DNA from: Ramlibacter sp. WS9
GTDB taxonomy: Bacteria; Pseudomonadota; Gammaproteobacteria; Burkholderiales; Burkholderiaceae_C
DNA: 64,000 bases
Assembly: GCF_003797765.1 (NCBI RefSeq)
Contig: NZ_RKMB01000009.1
Coordinates: forward strand, 124,001 to 188,000
Reading direction: 5' to 3'
The notes beneath the pieces were generated by a model. It was not told where the DNA came from, ran no database searches, and saw nothing but the letters and a program-made list of their open reading frames with translations. Each line of letters opens with the position of its first letter. Positions within the stretch are counted from its first letter, which is position 1. Of the stretch, positions 1 through 7,726 are shown piece after piece. A program made the position numbers and the translations under genes.

Positions 1-1171
1 TCATGAAGAGGAAGGTGCCGATGATCGAGATCGGCAGCGTGAGCCCGGTGATCACCGTCGAGCGCCACGAGTTCAGGAACAGGAAGACGATGAGCACCGT
101 GAGCAGCGCGCCCTCGATGAGCGTGCGGCGCACGTTCTCTACCGACACGCGGATCGGCCGCGAGCCGTCCATGATCGGCTCCAGCCGCACGCCCGGCGGC
201 AGCTGCGTAGCCATCTCGGCCACGGTCTTCTTCAGGCCGTCGACCACTTCGATGGTGTTCTCGTCCTGCGACTTCTGCACGGTGAGCAGCAGCGTGCGGC
301 CGCCGTTGTAGAGGGCCAGGCTGTCGATTTCCTGCGCGCCGTCAGAGATGCGCGCGACCTGGTCGACGCGTACCGGCGAGCCCCCGCCGGCTTGACCGGC
401 GGCTCCTGATCCTTTCCGCGCCACGATGATCTTGCCGAAATCTTCCGGGCGCTGCATGCGTGCGTCGATCTGCACCACGCGCTCCTGCGCCAGCGAGCGG
501 ATCGCGCCCAGCGGCAAGTCCTGGTTCTCGTTGCGCACGGCCGCGACGACCTGATCGGCGGTGATGCCCAGCGCTTCCATCGCAACCGGGTTCAGGTACA
601 CATTGATCTCGCGCTTGGTGCCGCCCACCAGCGAGACCGAGCCGACGCCGCGCACGTTCTCCAGCCGCTTCTTGAGCACCTGGTCGGCCCAGTTGGTGAG
701 CTCCACCGCGCCCATGGCCTTGCCTTTGTCGGAATCCGGCAATACGGCGAGCGACCAGATGGCGCGCGCGGAAGGGTCGAACCGCAGCACGCGCGGCTCC
801 TTCACCTCGGTGCGGAAGTTCGCGCGGATCGCCGCCACTTTCTCGCGCACGTCCTCGGCGGCCTTGCGCCCGTCGATGTGCAGCTGGAACTCGATGATGA
901 CGACCGACTGGCTCTCGTAGCTGCGCGAGGTGAGGGCGTTGATGCCGGCGATCGAGTTGACGCCTTCCTCGATCTTCTTGGTGACTTCGCTCTCGACGAT
1001 TTCAGGCGACGCGCCGGGGTATTCGGCCTGCACCACCACCACCGGGAAGTCGATGTTGGGGAACTGGTCGACCTTCAGGCGCTGGAGCGAGAACAGGCCT
1101 AGCACCACGATCGCGAGCATGATCATGGTCGCGAAGACCGGGTTCTTCAGGGAAATGCGGGTGAACCACAT
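1..1171 (-). CDS. RND efflux transporter permease, N-terminal part (cut by window start)
   Basis: Inner-membrane, proton-driven pump subunit of a tripartite RND efflux system of the AcrB/MexB/MdtB type. About 390 N-terminal residues are visible. They begin MWFTRISLKNPVFATMI, the usual cytoplasmic start and first membrane helix, followed by the periplasmic porter region and the next membrane helices near residues 345-390. The rest lies beyond the left edge. The start sits 5 bp after the stop of the adaptor gene, so the two are co-transcribed. The substrate cannot be told from this part. Confidence 0.93.
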   Translation of the reverse strand, partial: MWFTRISLKNPVFATMIMLAIVVLGLFSLQRLKVDQFPNIDFPVVVVQAEYPGASPEIVESEVTKKIEEGVNSIAGINALTSRSYESQSVVIIEFQLHIDGRKAAEDVREKVAAIRANFRTEVKEPRVLRFDPSARAIWSLAVLPDSDKGKAMGAVELTNWADQVLKKRLENVRGVGSVSLVGGTKREINVYLNPVAMEALGITADQVVAAVRNENQDLPLGAIRSLAQERVVQIDARMQRPEDFGKIIVARKGSGAAGQAGGGSPVRVDQVARISDGAQEIDSLALYNGGRTLLLTVQKSQDENTIEVVDGLKKTVAEMATQLPPGVRLEPIMDGSRPIRVSVENVRRTLIEGALLTVLIVFLFLNSWRSTVITGLTLPISIIGTFLFM

Positions 1172-1176
1172 GGCGA

Positions 1177-2373
1177 TTACGGCGCGGTCTTGGCGGTGGA
1201 CGCCGCGCGCGCGGGCGCCGGGGCCGCGGCAGGGGTCGCCGCCGTCTGCGTGAAGCGCACGGCCGCGCCTTCACGCAACGGCCCCACGCTCCCCTTGATC
1301 ACCACGGCGCCCGGCGCGAGGCCCTTCACCGCGACCATCACTTCATTGCCGGCTTCACCACGCACGCCCGGCTCCACCGTCTTGTGCGCGACCTGGTTGT
1401 TCTCGACCACTTGCACGTAGGGCGCGGGCTTGTCCGTACGCACCGCGGCCAGCGGCACCGCCAGCGATGAGGTTTGCCCCGTCGCCAAAGTACCTTGCGC
1501 GAACAGGCCCTGCCGCAGGCCGGCCGAGTCCGCGATGGTGAGGTACGCCAGCACACCGCGGCTGCCGGCTTGTGCGCTCGGGTTGATGCGAGCGACTTTC
1601 GCCACGATGGGCCGGTTGCTGCCTTCGATCTGCAGCGCGGCCTGCTGGCCGACGCGCACGTCGACCGAGTCGCCGGCGCCGAGCGTCGCTTCCAGTTCCA
1701 GCCGGCTCAGGTCGACGATCTCAATCACTTTCGCATCGATGCTGACGCGCTCGCCGGGCTGCGCCAGGCGTTGCGCCACGACGCCGGTGATGGGCGCGCG
1801 CAGGACGGTGTCGTCCAGCGTCTTGCGGGCCATGTCCACAGCCGCCAGCGCCGCCTTGTGGTTGGCCTGCGCCGCGGAGAAGTTGTTCCACGAGGTGTCC
1901 AGCGCGGTCTTGGAAATGAAGCCCTGGTCCACCAGTGCCTTGTTGTTGTCCCACTGGCGCTGCGCGATGTCGATCTGCGCCTTGGCCGAGTCGGCCTGCT
2001 CCTGCGCCTGCTTGACGCGGGCGGTGTGCTCGGTGGCCTCGACCCGCGCGATCACCTGGCCGGCCTTCACGAGATCGCCTTCGCGCACCGTCAGGCCCTG
2101 CAGTTCGCCGGCGGCGCGGGCTTTGACCAGCGCGGAGTTGACAGCCTTTAGCGAGCCGGAAATCGGCAGGCCCTGCGACAGTTCACGCACTTCCGCCTTC
2201 ACCACGTCGGTGGCCGCGAGTTCGACGACCGTCTGCGCCTTGGCCACGCTGGCCTGCGCCACCGCCTCCTGCTGCGCCTTGCGCGCCGACAGCGCGCGCA
2301 CGACGCTGAAAGCGATCAGCAGCAACACGATCCCCGCGATGAGCCACTTGTAGTGGCGCTTGGTCAGTCTCAT
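1177..2373 (-). CDS. RND efflux periplasmic adaptor (membrane fusion protein)
   Basis: HlyD/AcrA-family adaptor, 398 aa, which links the RND pump to an outer-membrane channel. The chosen start gives a short basic N-terminus and one membrane anchor at about residues 9-27. Lipoyl half-motifs follow, then an alanine/glutamine-rich coiled-coil hairpin at about 110-190 and beta-barrel domains. The C-terminal tail is rich in Ala and Pro. The ATG overlaps the stop of the upstream TetR gene as ATGA, which supports this start over longer upstream reading. It has no lipobox, so it is anchored by the helix rather than by lipid. Confidence 0.92.
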   Translation of the reverse strand: MRLTKRHYKWLIAGIVLLLIAFSVVRALSARKAQQEAVAQASVAKAQTVVELAATDVVKAEVRELSQGLPISGSLKAVNSALVKARAAGELQGLTVREGDLVKAGQVIARVEATEHTARVKQAQEQADSAKAQIDIAQRQWDNNKALVDQGFISKTALDTSWNNFSAAQANHKAALAAVDMARKTLDDTVLRAPITGVVAQRLAQPGERVSIDAKVIEIVDLSRLELEATLGAGDSVDVRVGQQAALQIEGSNRPIVAKVARINPSAQAGSRGVLAYLTIADSAGLRQGLFAQGTLATGQTSSLAVPLAAVRTDKPAPYVQVVENNQVAHKTVEPGVRGEAGNEVMVAVKGLAPGAVVIKGSVGPLREGAAVRFTQTAATPAAAPAPARAASTAKTAP

Positions 2374-3068
2374 TTCTTGCCCCGTCTCTTGTCGTTCTCG
2401 TTGTCTGCACGCGTGCTGAACCCGTTCAGCAGCGTTTCCGCCTGCGATGCGATATAGCGCTCCGGGTCGAGCGGGTAGTCCTGCGGCATGCAGGCGCCCA
2501 TCGAGTGCTTCATCATGATGAGAAACACCATGGGCGCCGTGATGCTGAACAACGCATAGTCCATGTCCAGTACCTGGAACTCGCCTTTGTCGACGCCGCG
2601 CTGCAGAATCCGCCGGATCAGGTCCTGGCCGGGCTGGATCACTTCGCGCTGATAGAACGCGGCGAGATCGGGGAAATTGCGGGCTTCGCTGATCATCAGC
2701 TTGGTGATACCGGAGGCCCGGGTGGCGCCGACGCGCTCCCACCAGACCTTCATGCAATAGCGCACCATGTCGGCGCTGCTGCCCTCGAAGGTCTCGAATT
2801 CGTGGTTCCATTCCTGGAATCGACCCGAGATGTTCTCTCGCACCACGGCCTTGAACAGCTCTTCCTTGCTGGGGAAGTACAGGAACAGCGTGCCCTTGGA
2901 CACGCCGGCGCGCGCGGCCACTTCCTCGGCGCGCGTGGCGGCGAAGCCCTTTTCGACGAACAGGTCGAGCGCGGCGTCCAGCAGTTCGCCGGGCCGCGCT
3001 TCCTTGCGCCGTTCGCGTTTGGATTGCCCCTCGTCGCCGCGGGCGCCGATCAGCTTGGAAAGTGACAT
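2370..3068 (-). CDS. TetR-family repressor of the adjoining RND efflux operon
   Basis: TetR/AcrR-type transcription factor, 232 aa. After a basic N-terminal tail comes the DNA-binding helix-turn-helix at about residues 27-73, with the family pattern [21 protein letters not shown] ligand-binding helical domain follows. It is the first gene of a three-gene minus-strand operon (regulator, adaptor, pump), with a 4-bp overlap to the adaptor. An imperfect palindrome lies 14 bp upstream of the start, so autorepression of the whole operon, relieved by a pump substrate, is the likely mode of control. Confidence 0.92.
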   Translation of the reverse strand: MSLSKLIGARGDEGQSKRERRKEARPGELLDAALDLFVEKGFAATRAEEVAARAGVSKGTLFLYFPSKEELFKAVVRENISGRFQEWNHEFETFEGSSADMVRYCMKVWWERVGATRASGITKLMISEARNFPDLAAFYQREVIQPGQDLIRRILQRGVDKGEFQVLDMDYALFSITAPMVFLIMMKHSMGACMPQDYPLDPERYIASQAETLLNGFSTRADNENDKRRGKK

Positions 3069-3081
3069 GGGAAAGTTAATG

Positions 3082-3095
3082 ACTGACTGGTTAGT
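3082..3095. promoter_or_regulatory. probable TetR operator of the RND operon
   Basis: The imperfect palindrome ACTGACTGGTTAGT (ACTRAC-NN-GTYAGT) lies 14 bp upstream of the repressor start, inside the expected promoter. Operators of TetR-type efflux repressors commonly have this form. Binding is inferred from position and symmetry. Confidence 0.6.
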
Positions 3096-3269
3096 AATGT
3101 AGCTTTGGGGGCGGCGGACGTCAACTGTCCAGCCCCGGTCGTCGCACCCAGGCCCCTGTTTTTTCAGGTAAATCTGTAGTAAACCACCACTCGGGCGCGC
3201 GCGCCGCAGGAAAGGGAACATGATGGGACGCCCCGTCCCGGGGCCGTTGACCTCTGCCGGAGAACCCCC

Positions 3270-3575
3270 ATCAACTCATTTATCTGGTGCGCCGTCGGCG
3301 GCGCCATCGGTTGGCTCGCGGCCACGATGATGAAAAGCGAAGGCCGCACCGGCCTCATCGAAAGCGTGCTGGTCGGCGTTTTCGGGGCGTTCATCGGCGG
3401 TGACTTCGTCGTCGCGCTGTTGAACAAGGGCGTGGTCAACGACAAGGTTTTCCACATCGGCTCCCTCGCCTTTGCGGTGGCAGGTGCGGTGGTGATGCTG
3501 CTCATTCTCAAACTGCTGCGCCGGAGCGTCGGGCCGTTGCAGTCCGGCAAGAAGAAGCCCCGTTCAAGGTCTTAG
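3270..3575 (+). CDS. GlsB/YeaQ/YmgE-family (transglycosylase-associated) membrane protein, start uncertain
   Basis: Small hydrophobic protein of the family annotated as GlsB/YeaQ/YmgE, associated with stress responses. The family pattern, an N-terminal helix ([15 protein letters not shown]), then [10 protein letters not shown] and a C-terminal helix, is complete only if reading begins near 3270. The first ATG (3327) would delete the first helix. At 3270 there is an ATC codon five bases after GGAGAA, exactly where a start is expected. The start is therefore either a rare ATC or an ATG lost by one base change. The tail is basic (KKKPRSRS). Confidence 0.7.
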   Translation: MNSFIWCAVGGAIGWLAATMMKSEGRTGLIESVLVGVFGAFIGGDFVVALLNKGVVNDKVFHIGSLAFAVAGAVVMLLILKLLRRSVGPLQSGKKKPRSRS

Positions 3576-3632
3576 TCTGTCCTCGCGCAAGTTCTGGGAC
3601 GCCTTGTTTGCATTGGGCCCGTAGACCTCGCG

Positions 3633-3890
3633 GCGAAGCTGTGCGTGGGCGGGCTGCGGCGCGATGGCTACGGCGTTCGGCATCGCCTGCTTCGCAAGCT
3701 CCTGCCGAATTCCTTGCGCCGGGAGACCCCGCGACCCGCGCGAAAAAACTCGCCTCCGCTACGCTGCGACTCAAACAATTTTCGCGAGCATGAAACGGTC
3801 GCACGGCTGAAGCCGTGCTGGGTCGCGAGGCCACCCGCCGCAAGCGCCTGGGCTGTATTCGCGCCACAGCCCGCCCACGCACAGCTTCGC
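3633..3890. repeat. 24-bp perfect inverted repeat flanking about 210 bp
   Basis: The left arm, 3633-3656, begins GCGAAGCTGTGCGTGG. The right arm, 3867-3890, is its exact reverse complement. The interior has no protein-coding signal and no transposase. The layout resembles a miniature element, but no target-site duplication was identified. Confidence 0.7.
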
Positions 3891-3978
3891 AAACCATCGA
3901 GGCGCGCCACCGGTCGCTTGCCAACGCTTCAGCGGTCCGCCCCAACATCGGCCAGCCACCAGTGGCCTGCCACGCGCT

Positions 3979-4008
3979 CACGGCAACGCCATGCACGGCG
4001 TTGCCGTG
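3979..4008. repeat. 12-bp-stem hairpin upstream of msrA
   Basis: CACGGCAACGCC (3979-3990) pairs with GGCGTTGCCGTG (3997-4008) across a six-base loop. There is no T-run after either arm, so it is not a standard intrinsic terminator. Confidence 0.7.
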
Positions 4009-4115
4009 AAGTAACCGAATGCGGGATTTCAAGAGCAGCGGCGCCGCCAACACACACCCGCGCGTAAGATTGGCGCCGGCCGCCGCGACAGACGGCTTTT
4101 CCTGGAGAAATGCGC

Positions 4116-4658
4116 ATGTCCTCATCCCCGCAAACCATCGTCCTCGGCGGTGGCTGCTTCTGGTGCACCGAAGCAGTCTACGTGCGCGTGCGCGGCATCA
4201 CCGACGTGGAGTCGGGCTACAGCAACGGCCAGGCCCAGCGCCCCAGCTACGAACAGGTGTGCACCGGCACCACCGGCCACAACGAAGTCGTGAAGCTCAC
4301 GTACGATCCGGCCCAGATCAGCACGCGGCAGATCCTGGAGATCTTCTTCATCATCCACGACGCCACCACGCTGAACCGCCAAGGCAACGACACCGGCACG
4401 CAATACCGCAGCGGCATCTACTACACCACACCCGAACAAAGGGACGTGGCCGACGAGCTGATCCGTCAGATGAGCCAGGACAAGGTGTTCGACCGCGCCA
4501 TCGTCACCGAGGTGCTGCCGCTTGCCAACTACTGGCCAGCCGAGGACTATCACCAGGACTTCTTCGAGCGCAACCCGAACCAGGGCTATTGCGTGGCGGT
4601 GGCGGGGCCGAAGGTCGCCAAGTTCCGCAAGACTTTTTCCGAGCTGGTGAAAGAATGA
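4116..4658 (+). CDS. msrA: peptide methionine sulfoxide reductase A
   Basis: Reduces methionine-S-sulfoxide in proteins back to methionine, using thioredoxin. The catalytic motif GGCFWC lies at the N-terminus with the attacking Cys at residue 14. The family signatures for substrate binding follow (GYSNG, TGHNEVV, QYRSGIYY), and a resolving Cys candidate lies near the C-terminus (GYCVAV). The length of 180 aa is typical. A second ATG six bases upstream has its GGAG only two bases away, whereas the chosen ATG has it at eight, so the downstream one is preferred. It is the first gene of the operon that continues into the ABC transporter, 7 bp further on. Confidence 0.96.
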   Translation: MSSSPQTIVLGGGCFWCTEAVYVRVRGITDVESGYSNGQAQRPSYEQVCTGTTGHNEVVKLTYDPAQISTRQILEIFFIIHDATTLNRQGNDTGTQYRSGIYYTTPEQRDVADELIRQMSQDKVFDRAIVTEVLPLANYWPAEDYHQDFFERNPNQGYCVAVAGPKVAKFRKTFSELVKE

Positions 4659-4665
4659 AGCGTCC

Positions 4666-5334
4666 GTGATCGAGACCCGCGCGCTGCGATACGCCTATCC
4701 GTCCGGGCCTGTCTTGTCGTTCCACGATGTCGGCGTGCCGCAAGGCGGCACCATGCTGCTGCGCGGCAATTCCGGCGCGGGCAAGTCGACTTGGCTGGCG
4801 CTGGCCGCGGGGCTGCTGACCCCTTCCGCCGGTGAGGTGGTGATCGCCGGCCAGCCGCTGTCGAAGCTCTCGCGCGCCGCGCGCGACGCGTGGCGGGCGC
4901 GCAGCATCGGCTTTCTTCCGCAGAAGCTGCACCTGAGCGACGCGCTCACCGTGGAGCGCAACCTGTCCCTGGCGTTCTACGCCGCCGGCGTGCGCGAGGA
5001 TGGAGCTGCCGTGGCGCGCGCCCTTGACCAGCTCGGCGTCGGCGATCTCGCCAATCGGCGCCCGTCGCAGCTGTCGGGCGGCCAGGCGCAGCGTGTGGCG
5101 CTGGCCCGCAGCATCCTGATGGCGCCGAAGGTCATCCTGGCCGACGAGCCCACGGCCAGCCTGGACGACGAGAGCGCGCGCACAGGCTTGAAGCTGCTCG
5201 AGGACTGCGCACGCCGGTGCAACGCGACGCTCGTCATCGCGACGCATGACCGGCGAGTGCACGAGGCCATGCCCACGGCGACGGTCTACCAGCTCGGCGC
5301 CGCAGTGGCGGACGCGCAGGGCGCGCCGTCATGA
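4666..5334 (+). CDS. ABC transporter ATP-binding protein (LolD/MacB-like), probable zinc-uptake locus
   Basis: ATPase subunit, 222 aa, starting at GTG. Walker A GNSGAGKST is at residues 34-42, the signature LSGGQ near 136, and Walker B with the catalytic Glu (VILADEPTASLD) follows. It pairs with the FtsX/MacB-like permease that overlaps its stop by 4 bp. The order ATPase, permease, DUF3299 protein matches the Zur-regulated PA4064-PA4066 genes of Pseudomonas aeruginosa, which are tied to zinc acquisition. Metal uptake is therefore inferred from context, not from this sequence alone. Confidence 0.9.
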   Translation: MIETRALRYAYPSGPVLSFHDVGVPQGGTMLLRGNSGAGKSTWLALAAGLLTPSAGEVVIAGQPLSKLSRAARDAWRARSIGFLPQKLHLSDALTVERNLSLAFYAAGVREDGAAVARALDQLGVGDLANRRPSQLSGGQAQRVALARSILMAPKVILADEPTASLDDESARTGLKLLEDCARRCNATLVIATHDRRVHEAMPTATVYQLGAAVADAQGAPS

Positions 5335-6533
5335 AGACCGCCGCGCTCGCCTTCCGCTACCTGTGGTCGCGTCCGCTCCAGGCCGTGCTCAACCTGCTGT
5401 TGCTCACGCTGGGGCTCGCGTCCATCACGTTCGTGCTGCTGGCCAGCGAGCAGATCGACCGCGCCTTCCAGCGCGATCTGGCGGGCATCGACGTGGTGGT
5501 GGGCGCCAAAGGCAGCCCGATGCAGCTGATCCTGGCCGGGGTTTTCCACATCGACGTGCCGCCGGGCAACATTCCGCTGGAAGACGTGCAGAAGCTGCGC
5601 CAGCAGCCGCAGGTCGACAAGCTGATTCCGCTCAGCCTGGGTGACAGCTTCCGCGGTTTTCGAATCGTCGGCACCACGACCGATTACCTGGCGCACTACA
5701 AGATGGCATTCGCCCAGGGCCAGGCCTGGGAGCGGCCGATGGAGGTGGCGCTGGGCGCGCAGGTGGCTCGCGACGTCGGGATGGTCACGGGCGACACCTT
5801 CATCGGCAGCCATGGCCTGGGCGGCGGCGGTCACGATCACGGCGAGAACCTCTTTCGCGTCAAGGGCGTGCTGGCACCGTGCGGATGCGTGGTGGACCGT
5901 TTGATCATCACGCCGACCGAGACGGTCTGGCAGGTCCACGAGAAGGCGGTGGCCATCGACGACGCCGACCGCAAGGCGCTGGAGGCCGCGCGTGAAGTCA
6001 CCATCGCGCTGATCACCTACAAAAGTCCTTTGGCGGCGGTCACGTTCCCGCGCTGGGTCAATGGCAGCACCGACATGCAGGCCGCCGCGCCGGCCATCGA
6101 GGTTTCGCGCCTGCTTCGCATGCTGGGCGTGGGCTCGGAAGTACTGCGTGGCGTGGGCGCCGTGCTGCTGTTCACGGCCGCCTTGAGCGTCTTCATCGCG
6201 TTCTGGAATGCTGTGCGCGAACGCCGGGCCGATCTGGCGATGTTGCGCATGTTGGGCGCGACGCCGGCCAAGGTCGCGGCCTTGCTGCTGTGTGAGGCAC
6301 TGTGGCTGGCCGTGCTGGCGTCGATTCTGGGCCTGGCGCTCGGCCATGGCTTGACAGCCCTGGTAGGCTACTTGTTGGAGGCGCAGCGGTCGCTGCCGGT
6401 CAGCGGGCGCATCTGGGTCTCGGCCGAAGCGTGGATCCCGGTGGCCGCGGTCGCCGTGGCCACGCTGGCCGCGCTGATCCCGGCCGTGAGCGCGTCGCGG
6501 GTCGATGTGGCCCAATTGCTCAATTCGAGGTAA
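5331..6533 (+). CDS. ABC transporter permease, FtsX/MacB-like, with His-rich periplasmic loop
   Basis: Permease of 400 aa with the MacB/LolC architecture: one N-terminal helix (about 16-38), a large periplasmic domain, then three C-terminal helices (about 265-285, 310-345, 370-392). The periplasmic domain carries HGLGGGGHDHGE at 161-172 and a CGC at 184-186, groups suited to binding a metal. Such groups are not needed for lipoprotein or macrolide transport. It is translationally coupled to the ATPase (4-bp overlap). It is probably part of a zinc or related metal acquisition system. Confidence 0.88.
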   Translation: MKTAALAFRYLWSRPLQAVLNLLLLTLGLASITFVLLASEQIDRAFQRDLAGIDVVVGAKGSPMQLILAGVFHIDVPPGNIPLEDVQKLRQQPQVDKLIPLSLGDSFRGFRIVGTTTDYLAHYKMAFAQGQAWERPMEVALGAQVARDVGMVTGDTFIGSHGLGGGGHDHGENLFRVKGVLAPCGCVVDRLIITPTETVWQVHEKAVAIDDADRKALEAAREVTIALITYKSPLAAVTFPRWVNGSTDMQAAAPAIEVSRLLRMLGVGSEVLRGVGAVLLFTAALSVFIAFWNAVRERRADLAMLRMLGATPAKVAALLLCEALWLAVLASILGLALGHGLTALVGYLLEAQRSLPVSGRIWVSAEAWIPVAAVAVATLAALIPAVSASRVDVAQLLNSR

Positions 6534-6536
6534 TAC

Positions 6537-6770
6537 ATGAAGCGGATGTGGATGCTGGCGGCCTTATTGCCGCTGCTGGCAGGGGCGGCCGAAAGCCCGG
6601 AAGACATCAAGAAGGACGCACAGCGCCATCGGGCGATGGCGGTTGCGCATGAGGCGATGGCCAAGTGCCTGGAATCGGGCAAGAAGCCCGAGCTGTGCCA
6701 GAAAGAACTGCTGGCCGCCTGCAAGGGCCTGGGTATAGGAAAATACTGCGGAATGAAGCATGAGCACTGA
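6537..6770 (+). CDS. small secreted Cys/His-containing protein of the metal locus
   Basis: A 77-aa protein with a signal peptide (cleavage near AGAAES). The mature part is helical, with four Cys and several His (HRAMAVAHEAMAKC and a CGMKHEH end), so it could bind metal or form disulfides in the periplasm. It starts 3 bp after the permease stop and is clearly in the same operon. No named family was recognised, and a metal-chaperone role is only inferred from neighbours. Confidence 0.75.
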   Translation: MKRMWMLAALLPLLAGAAESPEDIKKDAQRHRAMAVAHEAMAKCLESGKKPELCQKELLAACKGLGIGKYCGMKHEH

Positions 6771-6788
6771 GTTGCTCGGGAGCAAGCC

Positions 6789-7280
6789 ATGAAGAGAGCA
6801 GTCGTCTTGTTGGCCCTTTTGGCCGCCGCCACGGCCGGCGCGCAGTTGAGCCCGCCTGTGCCCATGGGCACAGGCCCCGGCGTGCACAGCCCCAACAGCC
6901 CGTTCGCGCCTCTTCCGGCGCGTGCAGATGTCGTGTCATGGGAAGTGCTGACGGCCGTCAAGACGCGTGCCGAAAAGAACAAGCTGCTGCCCGATTTTGG
7001 CAAGGCCCAATTGGCGTTGAACCAGAAGACGCAGCGCGTCCAGGGGTTCATGATGCCGCTGGAACCGGGCGAGAAGCAGACGCACTTCCTGCTGAGCTCG
7101 GTTCCGATGTCGTGCGGCTTCTGCACGCCCGGCGGCCCGGAAAGCATGGTCGAGGTCAAGACAAAGACACCCGTGCGCTACACGCTGGACCCGGTGACGG
7201 TGGAAGGCAAGTTCGCGGTGCTGGCGGACGATCCGTACGGCCTGTACTACCGGCTCACCGAAGCCGTGGGCGTCAAGTAA
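6789..7280 (+). CDS. DUF3299 secreted protein
   Basis: Periplasmic protein of 163 aa with an N-terminal signal peptide and a DUF3299-type core. It has the conserved stretches VQGFMMPLE and MSCGFCTPGGPESMVEV, with a CxxC-like Cys pair. DUF3299 proteins occur beside FtsX-type ABC transporters in zinc-starvation operons (for example PA4066). The biochemical role is not established. The gene lies 18 bp after the small Cys/His protein in the same operon. Confidence 0.85.
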   Translation: MKRAVVLLALLAAATAGAQLSPPVPMGTGPGVHSPNSPFAPLPARADVVSWEVLTAVKTRAEKNKLLPDFGKAQLALNQKTQRVQGFMMPLEPGEKQTHFLLSSVPMSCGFCTPGGPESMVEVKTKTPVRYTLDPVTVEGKFAVLADDPYGLYYRLTEAVGVK

Positions 7281-7284
7281 TCGC

Positions 7285-7647
7285 ATGGCGGCTCGGCGCG
7301 GTTGGCTCTGGCTCGTGCTGTTTGCGCTGGTGGCAGCGCAGACGCTGGGCTTGATGCACCGCGTCGTCCACGCGGACGGCAGCCGGAATGCCGCTTCGCT
7401 ATCCGTCCAGTTCCAACAAGACCAGGGGCCGGGCGCCGGCGAGAGCTGGACGGCCCGCCTGTTCTCGTCGCACGACGATCCCGGCTGCCGGTTGTTCGAC
7501 CAGCTCGGGCAGGGCGCCGTCCCTGAAATGCCCGCCCTGCAACTGCCGGCGTGCGCGCCCGCGGCCCTCATCCTCTGGTACCAGGGCGAATACCTCGCCC
7601 GCTGGGCCGCGCTGTTCGACGCGCGCGGCCCGCCTTCCGTTCGCTGA
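7285..7647 (+). CDS. small exported protein upstream of a TonB receptor
   Basis: A 120-aa protein with an N-terminal hydrophobic signal or anchor (about residues 6-22) followed by an HRVVHAD motif. The remainder has a Cys pair and is otherwise unremarkable. It lies 4 bp after the DUF3299 gene and 79 bp before the TonB receptor. Similar short proteins with an MHRVxH motif often precede metal receptors in this order. No function is proposed beyond membership of the locus. Confidence 0.7.
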   Translation: MAARRGWLWLVLFALVAAQTLGLMHRVVHADGSRNAASLSVQFQQDQGPGAGESWTARLFSSHDDPGCRLFDQLGQGAVPEMPALQLPACAPAALILWYQGEYLARWAALFDARGPPSVR

Positions 7648-7726
7648 CCTTCCCCATCCCGCCGCGTGCCGTCCCTTGAAGGGGCGGCGCGCGCCAGTCT
7701 TTGGCCGTCAGTCGAATCGGATATCC

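Larger units (their letters stand above)
3576..4115. other. 540-bp non-coding gap with inverted repeats
   Basis: No convincing gene was seen here. The gap holds a perfect 24-bp inverted repeat (arms 3633-3656 and 3867-3890) around about 210 bp of GC-rich sequence, and further downstream a hairpin (3979-4008). Open frames on both strands have arginine-rich, compositionally random translations. It may be a decayed mobile or intergenic repeat element. Confidence 0.6.

Noticed and set aside
3979..4008. An intrinsic terminator before msrA
   Set aside because: The stem is strong but no T-run follows either arm.
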